Shown: positions 52,507-62,225 of the stretch, piece by piece
How the letters are laid out: the number at the start of each line of letters is the position of its first letter
How positions within the stretch are numbered: position 1 is the stretch's first letter
Notes under the pieces: model-generated
What the model was told of the DNA's origin: nothing
Database searches by the model: none
What the model saw: only the letters and a program-made list of their open reading frames with translations
Program-made: the position numbers and the translations under genes
DNA from: Lachnospiraceae bacterium A2
Lineage (GTDB): Bacteria; Bacillota; Clostridia; Lachnospirales; Lachnospiraceae
DNA length: 64,000 bases
Reading direction: 5' to 3'
Assembly (NCBI GenBank): GCA_000403315.2
Contig: KE159639.1
Coordinates: 328,712-392,711, forward strand

Positions 52507-53001
52507 ATGAAATTTGAAATCTTTCCAAAATCAGATATTATTCCATCCTATGACCCTAACGCAGTGACCGTAAAGTACATTGAAGACAATTCTCATGGTG
52601 AACAATACGAGGAAGATGAAATTACGCCGGACTTGATCTCTAAGATATTACACGAGGTGCCTAAAGAGATCGAAATCATTTTGTATCTGGATCCTGACGG
52701 AGAAGGACACTTTGGCTGCCTGGAAGTAGTATCAGATGGAAATTGGCTGTCTCTTTGCTATGACCATAACGAAACAGAAACCTATTTTTGCTACAATTCG
52801 GAGTTTGCTGACACCGTGGCGCAGCTGGAAGAAGTTGATTTGAGAGATAAAAATGTATATAGCCCCATCGACTATGACGGTCAAATCCCCGTTCCGAAAT
52901 GTCAGGCCATCACGGATATGGATGCCGGTGTAAAGGCCATTGAGTATTTCATCAGAACTGGAACGCGTTATCCGGGAATTGACTGGGGATATTGTCCTTA
53001 A
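52507..53001 (+). CDS. Imm1-like immunity protein
   Basis: A 164-residue acidic protein. The central GHFGCLEVVSDGNWLSLCYD with a later YDGQIPVPKCQAITDMDAGV and the C-terminal EYFIRTGTRYPGIDW fit the Imm1-type layout of strand-rich core, D-G-x-x-x-P turn and final W. AAAGGAG precedes the ATG. It closes the array. Confidence 0.55.
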   Translation: MKFEIFPKSDIIPSYDPNAVTVKYIEDNSHGEQYEEDEITPDLISKILHEVPKEIEIILYLDPDGEGHFGCLEVVSDGNWLSLCYDHNETETYFCYNSEFADTVAQLEEVDLRDKNVYSPIDYDGQIPVPKCQAITDMDAGVKAIEYFIRTGTRYPGIDWGYCP

Positions 53002-53028
53002 TAATTTCAGCCAGGATATTCAGTCCTA

Positions 53029-53396
53029 TGGACAGCTAAAAACGCTGGTGTTAAAGTAACGGTAAATCCTCTGATTTTCATTGGTTCCGCTGCTTTCGCC
53101 CTTTTTACTGTCTTTGTCAGCATCCGCAAGCCCGCGAAGATTGCCGGTACGGTTTCTGCAATCAAGGCCATCCAATACACGGAAAATGATATGACAGCTA
53201 TGATTTTACCATCATGGCAAAAGTCTGGGCTAACGAGAACACGGCTACCACCCGCAACACAGGAGAAGCTCGGTTTTACCTCCCAACAGAAGTCTTCCTG
53301 CCGCTGTGTGATAACCCTCATCTGGTCTGCTTCCCCTTTGATTTGAAAGAGGGCACAGAAGCTGAAATGGCAGAGCTTTTGAACAGCTATTGTTTT
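53029..53396 (+). pseudogene. fragments of an FtsX-type ABC permease and an unknown gene
   Basis: From 53038 the frame reads KNAGVKVTVNPLIFIGSAAF and then FVSIRKPAKIAGTVSAIKAI. This is the last membrane helix and tail of a bacitracin/lantibiotic-type permease, without its beginning. Near 53214 a second frame (MAKVWANENTATTRNTGEAR, LPTEVFLPLCDNPHLVCFPF) is protein-like but unidentified. Both look like scars of lost mobile genes. Confidence 0.5.
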
Positions 53397-53585
53397 TCAA
53401 GGCACTGAACAAAGTAGTAATTGCAGTTGTATCGGATAATGATCCGCCGAATCATCTTCCAACAATATTTCCTCATTGACATATCTCCTGTCACATAATT
53501 TCAGCGCTTCATATGCCCCTTCTAAATAAACCCGCTTTTCCAGTTCTGCTAATTGTTCATCCACTGGCACTTTGGAATAATTCAT
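53397..53585 (-). CDS. small uncharacterized protein or remnant
   Basis: A 62-codon frame (MNYSKVPVDEQLAELEKRVY) overlaps by a few bases a 33-codon upstream frame (MRFDLDTPAYEEPVTPVDCL) on the same strand. Neither has a good ribosome binding site or known family. They may be parts of a decayed element. Confidence 0.3.
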   Translation of the reverse strand: MNYSKVPVDEQLAELEKRVYLEGAYEALKLCDRRYVNEEILLEDDSADHYPIQLQLLLCSVP

Positions 53586-53916
53586 CCAGCATGGAAAGAA
53601 GGCAGTCTACCGGGGTAACTGGCTCCTCATAGGCAGGCGTGTCCAAGTCAAACCTCATAAAACCAGATTTGAAATAAAGCGGAATAGATGATCAATATCT
53701 TCGAGTCCTTATACATGCGATTCAATGTAGACAGGTAATCTGGCTCTTTCATGTTTGGCATACTGCTCCTCACCCCATTGCTTTCTCTTATGCTGCTTTT
53801 CCTGTACAGAAAACAGCTCCTGTTTCCAGAAGCTGTCTTTTCGGCAGGTTTTCCGTTTAAATTCTGTTCTTAGAAAAAATATAACATATAGGGACATGCC
53901 CGTCAAGAATCAAAAA
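53586..53916 (-). terminator. non-coding stretch with a hairpin after the ribokinase gene
   Basis: At 53809-53842 GAAAACAGCT and AGCTGTCTTTTC pair. On the minus strand it follows the ribokinase stop by about 75 bases and could terminate that operon, although the T-run is short. Nothing else is recognised. Confidence 0.45.
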
Positions 53917-54852
53917 CTATTTTCCAAATGCCAAAACTTCCTCCAAAGCCGGAATGGAAGGCGACGCGCCATTCCGCGTTACGGCAATAGCCGATGCCTT
54001 TGCAGCCCTGTCCATAGCTTCCTGCTCACTGCCCCCCTGGAACAGCGTCCCCAGGAAATAGCCGGTAAAGGTATCCCCGGCCGCCGTCGTGTCCACGGCC
54101 TGGACGTCGTATTTCTTTTGGCGTATGCAGTTTTCCTGATGGAAGAATACAGAACCATGTTCCCCAAGGGTCAGCACTATGGCGGCAGAGGGGTATTTCC
54201 GGTGCAGTAATTCCGCCGTCTTTTCTCCGTTTTCCAGTAAGCTTACGCCTCCGTCAGCCGCCGCGCCCTGCGGATCCTCCCCTGCCCCCAAAAGCTGGCC
54301 CGCTTCTATTTCATTCAGGATAAAATAATCCACCAGCCCCAAAGGCAGCTCCCAGATTTTTTCATCCATGGGGGACGGGTTCAGGGCAATTTTCAGCCCC
54401 ATACTATGGGCCCGCTGCAGCAGGTACGGCATTTGGTTCACCTCGTTCTGCACCAGCAGGCAGTCCCCTGCCTGGAACTGGGACAGCACCTGGTCCACCT
54501 GCCCTTCTGTAATTTCCTGGTTTGCACCCCCAAACAGCAGGATGCAGTTCTCCCCATTTTTATCATTCTGGATAATAGCATGGCCGGTAGGGACATCCTC
54601 CAATACCCTGACATGCCCCGTATGGACCCCGGCCTCCTTTAACTGCCCCAGCAGGAACGTCCCGTCCTTCCCCACTGCCCCGGCATGGTACACTTCCACC
54701 CCGGCCTTTGCCAGGGCAATCGACTGGTTCAGCCCCTTTCCCCCGCTGAATACCTGCAGCGCCGTGGAAGAAATGGTTTCCCCTTTTTGCACAAAATGCT
54801 CTACCTGATAGGTATAATCAATGTTCAAAGAACCAAAACACAATACTTTCAT
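53917..54852 (-). CDS. rbsK: ribokinase (PfkB family)
   Basis: The 311-residue kinase phosphorylates ribose at O5. NIDYTY and GGKGLNQSIALAKAG form the N-terminal PfkB signature, and DTTAAGDTFTGYFLG carries the catalytic Asp and anion hole. The start at 54852 (MKVLCFGS) has AAAGGAGG upstream. As the last gene of the nucleoside operon it would use the ribose freed by the nucleoside hydrolase. Confidence 0.93.
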   Translation of the reverse strand: MKVLCFGSLNIDYTYQVEHFVQKGETISSTALQVFSGGKGLNQSIALAKAGVEVYHAGAVGKDGTFLLGQLKEAGVHTGHVRVLEDVPTGHAIIQNDKNGENCILLFGGANQEITEGQVDQVLSQFQAGDCLLVQNEVNQMPYLLQRAHSMGLKIALNPSPMDEKIWELPLGLVDYFILNEIEAGQLLGAGEDPQGAAADGGVSLLENGEKTAELLHRKYPSAAIVLTLGEHGSVFFHQENCIRQKKYDVQAVDTTAAGDTFTGYFLGTLFQGGSEQEAMDRAAKASAIAVTRNGASPSIPALEEVLAFGK

Positions 54853-54974
54853 ATGCCCTCCTTTCTGCATTTAAGCAAGTCCCACCGTTATTTTACTATA
54901 TCCCCTGCCTTATGGGAAGGGCAAAGCTATTCCCGGCAACCCACCAGTAAAAAACAATTTGCCCCCTGCAAAAC

Positions 54975-55892
54975 CTAAACTTCCTTCTGCCTGCGGTAAA
55001 TCCTCACTGAAAAAATAGTAAGCCCCACCAGCGTCGCCACATATGGGATGGTCTTAACCAAATCCGAGGGAAGCCCTTGGGTAGCCGCTGCATTGGACAC
55101 CGCGTCCGCCACGCCAAACAGCATTGAAGCCGCTGCAGAGCCCAATGCCGTCTGGCGTCCCATCGCTTCCGCCGCCAGGGCAATCCAGCCCCTGCTGCTC
55201 AGCATGTCCCTGGAAAACCAGGACACATACCCCATGGACATGAACGCACCGCCAAACCCGCACATTACGCCGCTTAACAGCAGCGCTGCCGCCTGCGTCT
55301 TAACAGCGCTGATCCCCACAGATTCCGCAGCCTCTTTTTTCTCCCCTACCGCCTTAATATGGGCGCCAAGGGCAGTGGATTTCAGCAGGTAATACGTAAA
55401 TGCAACAGCCAGTACAGACACATACGTCAGGACATTATGGCCTGAAATAATGCTGCCAAGGATTGGGATATTTTCTATCACCGGGATATTGATATTGGGC
55501 AGCGTCTTGCTTGCAAGGGAAACGCTGGTCCCTTTGTCATTTGCCACAAGGTACAGCAAAAATACCGTACCGCCGCTTGCAAGGCTGTTCAGTGCAATGC
55601 CCCCAAGGATAATGTTCGTCCTATAGTACAGGGTGAAAAATGCAAGCACCCCGGCAAAGAGGACTGCCGTAAGCAAAGCCATCAGAAGCCCCACCGCCGC
55701 GCTCTGGGCAAGGTACCCAAAATACATCCCGGAAAATGCCGCCATCAGCATCAGCCCTTCCAGCGCAATATTTGGCGCCCCTGCCACATCCGAAATCACC
55801 GCGCCCATGGAGGCAAACAACAGCGGTGTCATAACACGGAAAATTGAATAGACAAAATCCGTGGATACTATCAGATTAATGAAGCCCTTCAT
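54975..55892 (-). CDS. nucleoside ABC transporter permease
   Basis: A 305-residue membrane protein of the BPD_transp_2 family (about eight helices; GAPNIALEGLMLMAAFSGMY and LYYRTNIILGGIALNSLASG). It pairs with the permease upstream, overlapping by 17 bases, to form the transport channel for purine nucleosides of the BmpA/Nup type. The start has AAGGAGG. Confidence 0.9.
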   Translation of the reverse strand: MKGFINLIVSTDFVYSIFRVMTPLLFASMGAVISDVAGAPNIALEGLMLMAAFSGMYFGYLAQSAAVGLLMALLTAVLFAGVLAFFTLYYRTNIILGGIALNSLASGGTVFLLYLVANDKGTSVSLASKTLPNINIPVIENIPILGSIISGHNVLTYVSVLAVAFTYYLLKSTALGAHIKAVGEKKEAAESVGISAVKTQAAALLLSGVMCGFGGAFMSMGYVSWFSRDMLSSRGWIALAAEAMGRQTALGSAAASMLFGVADAVSNAAATQGLPSDLVKTIPYVATLVGLTIFSVRIYRRQKEV

Positions 55893-56952
55893 GCTGCACC
55901 TCCTTGATCTGGATGTCTTTTTCCATCCACCTCTGCTTATACTTATGTAAAAATTTTTCAGCAGAAATCAGCAAAATAATCAATGTCTGCAAAATCGAAA
56001 CCATTTCCGTAGGGACATCCGCAAACCGGCTGACTAAATCTGCCCCTACCCGCAGGTAGGCCACAAACGCCGCCGCGCCGATTACCCCCAAAGGGTTGTT
56101 GTTTGCCAGCATGGCAATCATTGCGCCGTCAAACCCATAGCCCGGGAGCGCCGTCCACTCAAACCTTTTGTGCAGCCCAAGGCATTCCACAATGCCGCCG
56201 CACCCTGCCACTGCCCCTGCAATGACATGGACCAGGAGGATCACCTTCATCACGTTCATGCCGGAATATTTTGCAAACTTGGCATTTGCCCCAGTCGCCC
56301 GCACCTGCAGCCCCCACTTTGTTTTGTAGAGGAAAACGTAAACCATGGCTGCGCAAAGGAGGGCTATTAAAATCCCCACATGCACCCTTGTCCCGCTGAC
56401 AATGGTTGGGAGCAGCGCGGCAGAACGGTATTTATAGGAAACTAAGCTGGACACTGCCGTATCCCGCATCATATTATTGAGGATATAGCACCCAACCCCA
56501 TAGCAGATGTTGTTCATCATCAGGGAGGTTACCATTTCATTGGCATTGAATTTTGCCCGTAAAGCCCCCGGGACCAGCATCACCAAAATCCCTGTGCCTG
56601 CGCCCACTGCAAGGCATACCAATGGGAAAATAAAAATTGGCAGCTTGAGCCAGATAGCCGCAATAGAGCCCACTATCCCTGCCATGAAAAAGACCCCTTC
56701 CCCGCCTAAATTAAACAGGCCGGCCTGAAACAGGATTGCCATGGAAAGCCCGGAAAAAATCAGGGGTATCGCCGTTTCCACAATATTCCCGACATACCGC
56801 CCGGAAGAAAATGGCTGCATCAGGAAAATTAAGATGGATTCCACTGGCTTGTCGCTCACCAGTATAATAATCAGGAACGCCACCAGGATTGCCGCCAGCA
56901 TCGCCACGGCTGTACGCAGGATATTAAATGTTTTTTCCCTATTCATGCCCAT
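55876..56952 (-). CDS. nucleoside ABC transporter permease
   Basis: A 358-residue permease with the same fold and the typical longer N-terminus. GLFNLGGEGVFFMAGIVGS and LRAKFNANEMVTSLMMNNI are the conserved blocks. Its start overlaps the ATPase stop by 14 bases and its end overlaps the second permease, so all three are coupled in translation. Confidence 0.9.
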   Translation of the reverse strand: MGMNREKTFNILRTAVAMLAAILVAFLIIILVSDKPVESILIFLMQPFSSGRYVGNIVETAIPLIFSGLSMAILFQAGLFNLGGEGVFFMAGIVGSIAAIWLKLPIFIFPLVCLAVGAGTGILVMLVPGALRAKFNANEMVTSLMMNNICYGVGCYILNNMMRDTAVSSLVSYKYRSAALLPTIVSGTRVHVGILIALLCAAMVYVFLYKTKWGLQVRATGANAKFAKYSGMNVMKVILLVHVIAGAVAGCGGIVECLGLHKRFEWTALPGYGFDGAMIAMLANNNPLGVIGAAAFVAYLRVGADLVSRFADVPTEMVSILQTLIILLISAEKFLHKYKQRWMEKDIQIKEVQHEGLH

Positions 56953-58498
56953 TCACCGCCTTTCGTATCTGCTCTGGCCCATGCCGCTCAATCCCCAGCA
57001 TGAAAAGCCCCAGTTTTTCTTCATTCAGCCCTTCCGTGCTCTCAAAAAACGCTACGATTTCCCCTTCATACATCACTGCAAGCACATCGGACAGCTTTAG
57101 AATTTCCGCCAAATCCGCTGATACCAGCAGCACAGAAGCCCCGTCCCTGCAAAGCTGCACAATTTTCTTATGGATAATATGGGCAGCCCCCACGTCCACG
57201 CCCCTTGTAGGCTGTTCCGCTATCAGAATGCCCGGGTTATGTCCGCATTCCCTTGCCACAACCACTTTCTGCATATTCCCGCCGGACAGCATCCCCACCG
57301 GCTGGGAACCGCCTGCACAGCGGATTTCATAACTTTCAATATTTTCTTTGACGAACGCGTCGATTTTCTGGAAATCCAGCATCCCATGCTTCTGGAAATC
57401 ATTGTTTTCCAAATCATTTGAAATCATATTTTCACTGATTGGCACGGAAGCTGCAACCCCCTGCTCCAGACGGTCCTCCGGGACATACCCAAAGGAAAGT
57501 TCCCGGATGCTTTTCTGGTCTGTTGCAGAAATGTCCTGCCCGTAAAACCTGGCTTCCCCGGATTGTACCGCCTTCCTCCTGGTTAAAATGTCCACCAGTT
57601 CCACCTGGCCGTTCCCCTGCACCCCGGCAATCCCAAACACCATCCCTTCCCTAATGTCAAAGGAAATGCCCTTTAAGGCCTGGATCCCGCTTTTATCCGT
57701 GTAGGAAAGGTCCCTCACCTGGATATTGGCCGCTCCATACTTCTTATTCCCCCGCTCAATGGCAGTGTTCAGCTCGCACCCCATAATCGCATTGGAAATC
57801 TGCTGCTCCGTCACCGCTTCACATTGGTACGTTTCTATCGTCCTGCCGCTGCGCATAACCGTAATGCGGTCGCAAATCTGCTTGATTTCCGGGATTTTGT
57901 GTGAAATAAACACAATGGTGTGGCCCTGGGCCTTTAACTGCCGCAGTTCCTCAAATAGCTGGTCGATTTCCTGCGGCGTTAAGACAGCCGTGGGCTCGTC
58001 CAAAATCAGGATTTCCGCGCCACGGGCCAGCGCCTTTAAAATTTCCACCTTCTGCTTTAGCCCCACCGGAAGGTTTTTGGTGGTTTCTTCCGGATCCACC
58101 GGGAGGTTAAACCGTTCTCCCAGCTCCCTTGTAAACCGCACCGCTTCCTTCTGGTCGATAAACAGCCCTTTCTTGGGCTCCATGCCCAGCACAATGTTCT
58201 GGGCTACGGTAAAGGATTCCACCAGCATAAAATGCTGGTGTACCATCCCAATCCCCTTTGCAATGGCTTCTTTTGAGCCGGAGAATACCGTTTTTTCACC
58301 CCTTAAGAAGATTTCCCCCCGGGAAGGCTGTTCCATCCCAAACAGTATTTTCATCAGCGTGGACTTCCCTGCGCCGTTCTCCCCTACCAGCGCATGGATT
58401 TCCCCTTTTTTCAGGTTAAAGCTCACATCTGAATTGGCAACTACGCCGTTCCCATATATTTTTGCAATATGGTTCATTTCCAATATATATTCACTCAT
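56939..58498 (-). CDS. nucleoside ABC transporter ATP-binding protein (two NBDs)
   Basis: A 519-residue duplicated ATPase. The first half has Walker A GENGAGKST, a Q-loop region and Walker B ILILDEPTAVL. The second half has a modified Walker A (GVQGNGQVE) and signature LSGGNMQK, as in sugar and nucleoside importers. The start at 58498 (MSEYILEMNH) is chosen for AGGATT upstream. Confidence 0.93.
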   Translation of the reverse strand: MSEYILEMNHIAKIYGNGVVANSDVSFNLKKGEIHALVGENGAGKSTLMKILFGMEQPSRGEIFLRGEKTVFSGSKEAIAKGIGMVHQHFMLVESFTVAQNIVLGMEPKKGLFIDQKEAVRFTRELGERFNLPVDPEETTKNLPVGLKQKVEILKALARGAEILILDEPTAVLTPQEIDQLFEELRQLKAQGHTIVFISHKIPEIKQICDRITVMRSGRTIETYQCEAVTEQQISNAIMGCELNTAIERGNKKYGAANIQVRDLSYTDKSGIQALKGISFDIREGMVFGIAGVQGNGQVELVDILTRRKAVQSGEARFYGQDISATDQKSIRELSFGYVPEDRLEQGVAASVPISENMISNDLENNDFQKHGMLDFQKIDAFVKENIESYEIRCAGGSQPVGMLSGGNMQKVVVARECGHNPGILIAEQPTRGVDVGAAHIIHKKIVQLCRDGASVLLVSADLAEILKLSDVLAVMYEGEIVAFFESTEGLNEEKLGLFMLGIERHGPEQIRKAVNGHE

Positions 58499-58558
58499 AA
58501 GAATCCTGCCCCCTTTGTATCCAACTACAGGCATACACGGTTCTGCGCCTGCGCAAAA

Positions 58559-59698
58559 TTATGGGCGCACGCTGTCCCTGATTTCTGCCAGTTCATCTGT
58601 GGAAAGGCCCATGGTTTCCGTAACCTTTACATCGCCGCTTATTACTTTTTCCTTTAATTCTTCCACCGTCTTACGTGCGTCTTCCGTCATCAGGGACTGG
58701 TAAAATTCATTGTCTGCAAGCCCTACGGAGCCTTCCTTCATGCCGTAGTATTCCTTTGCCCCATAATTCACTTCCCCGTCCATGGCTTTCTTTACAATGA
58801 GCAATGCATTTTCCGGGATATTCTTAATTGCGGAGGTGATAATCACATTTGCCATTTCCGGCTGGGAATCCTTAAGCGCCATTGCCTGGTCGGAGTCTAC
58901 CCCAATGGCAAATTTCTTGGACTGGACTGCTGCGTCAAGGACGCCGAGCCCTGACTGCCCTGCCGCGGTAAACACAACTGAAATCCCTGAATTGTACATT
59001 AAAAGCCCGTTTTCCTTCCCTTTTGCAGTGTCTGTAAAGCTGCCTACATAAGAGCTCTGCACCTTAATATCCGGCATGATTTGCTGCGCCCCCTGGATGT
59101 AGCCTACCAAAAATTCATTGATGCCGGGAATGTCCATGCCGCCTACAAAGCCAATGGCTTTGTCCCCAAGCTCCTGTGCTTTTAAGGCTGCAGCTGCACC
59201 TGCCAGAAAGCTCATTTCATTGTTTTTGGGCGCAATAAGATAGACATTGGAAGGGATTTCATCCATTTCCCCATCTAAATTAATAAATTTCTGGTCTGGG
59301 TATTCCTCTGCAATCTGCGCCAGCGCATCGTCGCCGTTGCTGGAAACTGTCAGGATCAGGTCGTACCCGCCCTGGCAGAGGTCCAAATAAGCTGGGTAAT
59401 ATTTGGAAGCGTCAGTACCGCATTCCACATAATCTACTTTCATGCCATATTCTTTTTCCAATAAACCCACCGCTTCGTAAGATGCGTCAAAAAACGACTT
59501 GTCCCCAAGGCTTCCCGGGATCAGCAGGGCAACCTTGTAATCCTTGGCATCCCCTTCAAATTTCCCAGACGCCCCTTCGCCTTTATTATCCCCTGTATTT
59601 TCTGTTTCTGCGCTTTCTTCCGGTTCCGGTGCGGCACAGGCTGCAGCTGCCAGCCCCATCACAATACATGCAATCCACAATAAAATCTTCTTTTTCAT
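58559..59698 (-). CDS. BmpA-family nucleoside-binding lipoprotein
   Basis: A 379-residue secreted lipoprotein. The start is MKKKILLWIACIVMG with lipobox LAAAAC, followed by an acidic linker and a type I periplasmic-binding fold (VALLIPGSLGDKSFFDASYE, GVDSDQAM). It captures nucleosides outside the membrane for the downstream ABC transporter. AAAGGAAATGG lies upstream of the ATG. Confidence 0.93.
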   Translation of the reverse strand: MKKKILLWIACIVMGLAAAACAAPEPEESAETENTGDNKGEGASGKFEGDAKDYKVALLIPGSLGDKSFFDASYEAVGLLEKEYGMKVDYVECGTDASKYYPAYLDLCQGGYDLILTVSSNGDDALAQIAEEYPDQKFINLDGEMDEIPSNVYLIAPKNNEMSFLAGAAAALKAQELGDKAIGFVGGMDIPGINEFLVGYIQGAQQIMPDIKVQSSYVGSFTDTAKGKENGLLMYNSGISVVFTAAGQSGLGVLDAAVQSKKFAIGVDSDQAMALKDSQPEMANVIITSAIKNIPENALLIVKKAMDGEVNYGAKEYYGMKEGSVGLADNEFYQSLMTEDARKTVEELKEKVISGDVKVTETMGLSTDELAEIRDSVRP

Positions 59699-59770
59699 CT
59701 TTCTGCCATTTCCTTTCGCTCTGCCCCAGCGCAGCCTGATATAGGGCTGTGCTTTCCGGGCCTTCATTGT

Positions 59771-60673
59771 TTAATTTATACGTTCCCTGACAAGCTGCCT
59801 GAATTTTTCCACGTCCATGGAGGCTGCATAATAGAAATCCTTCCCAGTATCTGTGTGGAAATCATAGGCGTTTGTATTTAATACCATGGATCCCCTGGTA
59901 TGGCGGCCTGCCAGTTCCACGGTGTAATCGCTCTGCACCAGTTCTGCCACGGATGGATCCACCAGATATGCCGTCAGCAGCGCATCGTGGAAGGTATAGG
60001 CATACCCTGTTTTTTCACGGAACATCTCAATGCCTTTTTTGTAATACTGCATCCTCCCGCTCTCCTTAGGGCATAGTGTTTCCATAAAATCGTCCGGTAT
60101 CCGGCAGTGCTTTGTCACCTCCAGCCCGAACATGGTAAGATGCCCTGCATAATCCATGACAATCCTTGCCGCTTCCGGGTCGCACTTAATGTTCCATTCC
60201 GGGAAACTGCTGGAAAATACCCCTCCCATGGCAATGATATTTGCTTCCTTCATCACCTCCGGTTCCCGGTAAAACGCAAGGCCAAGGTTCGTCATGCACC
60301 CAATTTCAATAATGGTAAGCCCCGGGTTCTCCTTTACCTTCTGGATAATGAAGTCCGCCCCATCGCAGTCTGTAATGACCCTGCTTTTCCTGTCCTCCTC
60401 CAGAATCCCATACTGGATGGGCGGGGTGTCTGGATTCAAACGCTCAATCAACGGGCTTTTAAAACCTGCGCAGACTGGGATATCATGCCTGCCATATTTG
60501 CTGCACAGCTCCAAAACCAGTTCCGCCCGCTTCACCGTGTCCAGATAGACCGTTACAATCCCTGTAATTTCCAGTTCCGGTGAATTCAGGGCCATGATAA
60601 GGGCCGCCGCATCATCCACGTCATCCCCCAAATCCGTGTCAATCAGGATTTTTTTTGGGTATGCTTTCATCAT
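59771..60673 (-). CDS. inosine-uridine-preferring nucleoside hydrolase
   Basis: A 300-residue ribohydrolase that splits nucleosides to ribose and base. The calcium-binding DTDLGDDVDDA motif is at residues 12-22. Later conserved blocks (MGGVFSSSFPEWNIKCDPEA; HDALLTAYLVDP) are present. It is first in the operon, so its product ribose would be used by the ribokinase at the operon's end. AGGAGG precedes the start. Confidence 0.93.
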   Translation of the reverse strand: MMKAYPKKILIDTDLGDDVDDAAALIMALNSPELEITGIVTVYLDTVKRAELVLELCSKYGRHDIPVCAGFKSPLIERLNPDTPPIQYGILEEDRKSRVITDCDGADFIIQKVKENPGLTIIEIGCMTNLGLAFYREPEVMKEANIIAMGGVFSSSFPEWNIKCDPEAARIVMDYAGHLTMFGLEVTKHCRIPDDFMETLCPKESGRMQYYKKGIEMFREKTGYAYTFHDALLTAYLVDPSVAELVQSDYTVELAGRHTRGSMVLNTNAYDFHTDTGKDFYYAASMDVEKFRQLVRERIN

Positions 60674-60776
60674 TTTGCCTCCTTTTTCTTTAGATTTTTT
60701 TGAATTTTTGGTTAATTTGTATCTTGATTATAACTTTCCCATCCCAAAACAGGAAAGGACATATGGCCTTTCCTTA

Positions 60777-60958
60777 AAAAAGTGTCTTCGGCACTTCAAC
60801 TCCCCTAGCCCCTCATTCATGAGGGGCTTACACACTTTGCTGCGCCGAGTGCGGTCACGCAGTGACATCTTCTATTCGCACGAGTGAACATATTATTTTT
60901 TGTTCTATAGGAAGACACTTTCACACTTTAGCGTGACAAGGTCTTTCCTATAAGACAA
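60777..60958. repeat. TATAGGAA-family repeat, copy 3 (long form)
   Basis: The block contains CCCCTCATTCATGAGGGG, a run of CACTTCAACTCCCC and the hairpin TTTCACACTTTAGCGTGACAA, ending CTTTCCTATAAGAC. It parallels 61996-62187 over most of its length. It lies between the nucleoside operon and the Crp/Fnr gene. The rest of the gap shows nothing else. Confidence 0.65.
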
Positions 60959-61037
60959 AAAAAGTGCATGATACTGGGATTCCTCCCATCATGCACCCAA
61001 ACCTGTGGTTCTATTTTCAATTGCAGCTTACCATATC

Positions 61038-61730
61038 CTATAAGCTTAGCCCTGCCAGCAGTTTCCTGTAATGTTCCTCGTCAATTACTACTTTTTTATC
61101 CTTGGACTGAATCTCCCCATTGTCTTTCAGCTTCCGTATGCTCCGCCCAACTGTCCGTATGCTGATGCCTACGTTTGCGGCTATATCCCGGTATTCTGCA
61201 TAAACTGTTACTTTTTTGCCCTTCCCATTCAGATGCCCGTTGTAATAATCTACAAAATAATGCCTGACCCGGTTAATGCCATCCAAATAATAAAACTTCC
61301 CATCATTGGCAGAGCGCTGGTACAGGTCCTGTGCAATCAGCGTAATGCAGCGGCGCAGCATTTCCGCATGTTCCATCACATAATCATAGACAATGCCCGC
61401 ATCCATGCGGATAACGGTAACCTCTGTCCTGCACAGGAGGGAAGCAATATATTCCGATTTCCGGGCAAATAATTCCAGCAGCCCTATGCTGCCATTCCTG
61501 CTGTCAACCAGAAAGTAATTGTATTCATTGCCGTCCGCATAGCTGCGGGTCCCTAAAGCGGAACCGCTTTTGATAAAGTAAATGTACTGGATGGAATCCC
61601 CCCGGTATACAATATACTGTTTTTGCCGGAATGTCTGTTCCCTTCCCTTCTTCTTTATCTCCTCTGGAAGGAAAGAGAAATTGAAGGCCGTTTCTTCCTC
61701 GTATTTTTTCCATTTTTCCTGAATTCCCAT
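61038..61730 (-). CDS. Crp/Fnr-family transcriptional regulator
   Basis: The 230-residue protein (start MGIQEKWKKYEEETAF, AAAGGGG upstream) has a cyclic-nucleotide-binding-like beta barrel (about 35-140). It ends in an HTH_Crp (DIAANVGISIRTVGRSIRKL). No Cys cluster of FNR type is visible. It is transcribed towards the nucleoside operon and flanked by two copies of one repeat family. It may regulate the nucleoside genes, but no site can be shown. Confidence 0.75.
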   Translation of the reverse strand: MGIQEKWKKYEEETAFNFSFLPEEIKKKGREQTFRQKQYIVYRGDSIQYIYFIKSGSALGTRSYADGNEYNYFLVDSRNGSIGLLELFARKSEYIASLLCRTEVTVIRMDAGIVYDYVMEHAEMLRRCITLIAQDLYQRSANDGKFYYLDGINRVRHYFVDYYNGHLNGKGKKVTVYAEYRDIAANVGISIRTVGRSIRKLKDNGEIQSKDKKVVIDEEHYRKLLAGLSL

Positions 61731-61866
61731 AGGCTTCCCCTTTCCAAAAACATGGATTAATGGCGCTCCTGCCAAATCATAAATCATATGCCCGCCAAAC
61801 ACGCCAATAAGCCCCCGGGCCAATATGGCCTGAGGGCTTTAATTAATCTGCATTTGCTATTTTAAG

Positions 61867-61985
61867 ATTAGGGTGCCAAAAGCACCTCTGGTGCTACGCT
61901 CATACCATATATTGTTATTGCAAATCCATTTGCACATCAATATATGGTATAGAGCGGGTGCGACGCACCCTTTTGGCACCCTAAT
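61867..61985. repeat. ATTAGGGTG-family palindrome, long copy
   Basis: ATTAGGGTGCCAAAAG and CTTTTGGCACCCTAAT form exact ends of 119 bp, with CATATATTG/CAATATATG pairing in the middle and GGGTGCGACGCACCC near the right. The 56-bp form is at 8608-8663. Confidence 0.75.
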
Positions 61986-61995
61986 CCTATAAAGA

Positions 61996-62187
61996 ACAAA
62001 GTGGGCAAGCCCACTTCAGCTCCCCTACCCCTCACTCATGAGGGGCTTGCACACTTCGCGCGCCGAGCACAATTGCAAAGCAATATTTTACCTCTTATGC
62101 GAGTGCGCATATAATTTTTCTCTTATAGGAAATCCATATACTTTAGCACTTCACAGTAACACGGTATTTCCTATAAGAGAACAAATC
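61996..62187. repeat. TATAGGAA-family repeat, copy 4 (long form)
   Basis: Parallels copy 3: CACTTCAGCTCCCC, CCCCTCACTCATGAGGGG, then GCGAGTGCGCATATAATTTT and CTTATAGGAAA. Here the interior hairpin has changed. Both long copies flank the Crp/Fnr gene. Confidence 0.65.
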
Positions 62188-62225
62188 AAGGTCAGTCACT
62201 GCTTTGCCTGAACCTGCGGCTTACC

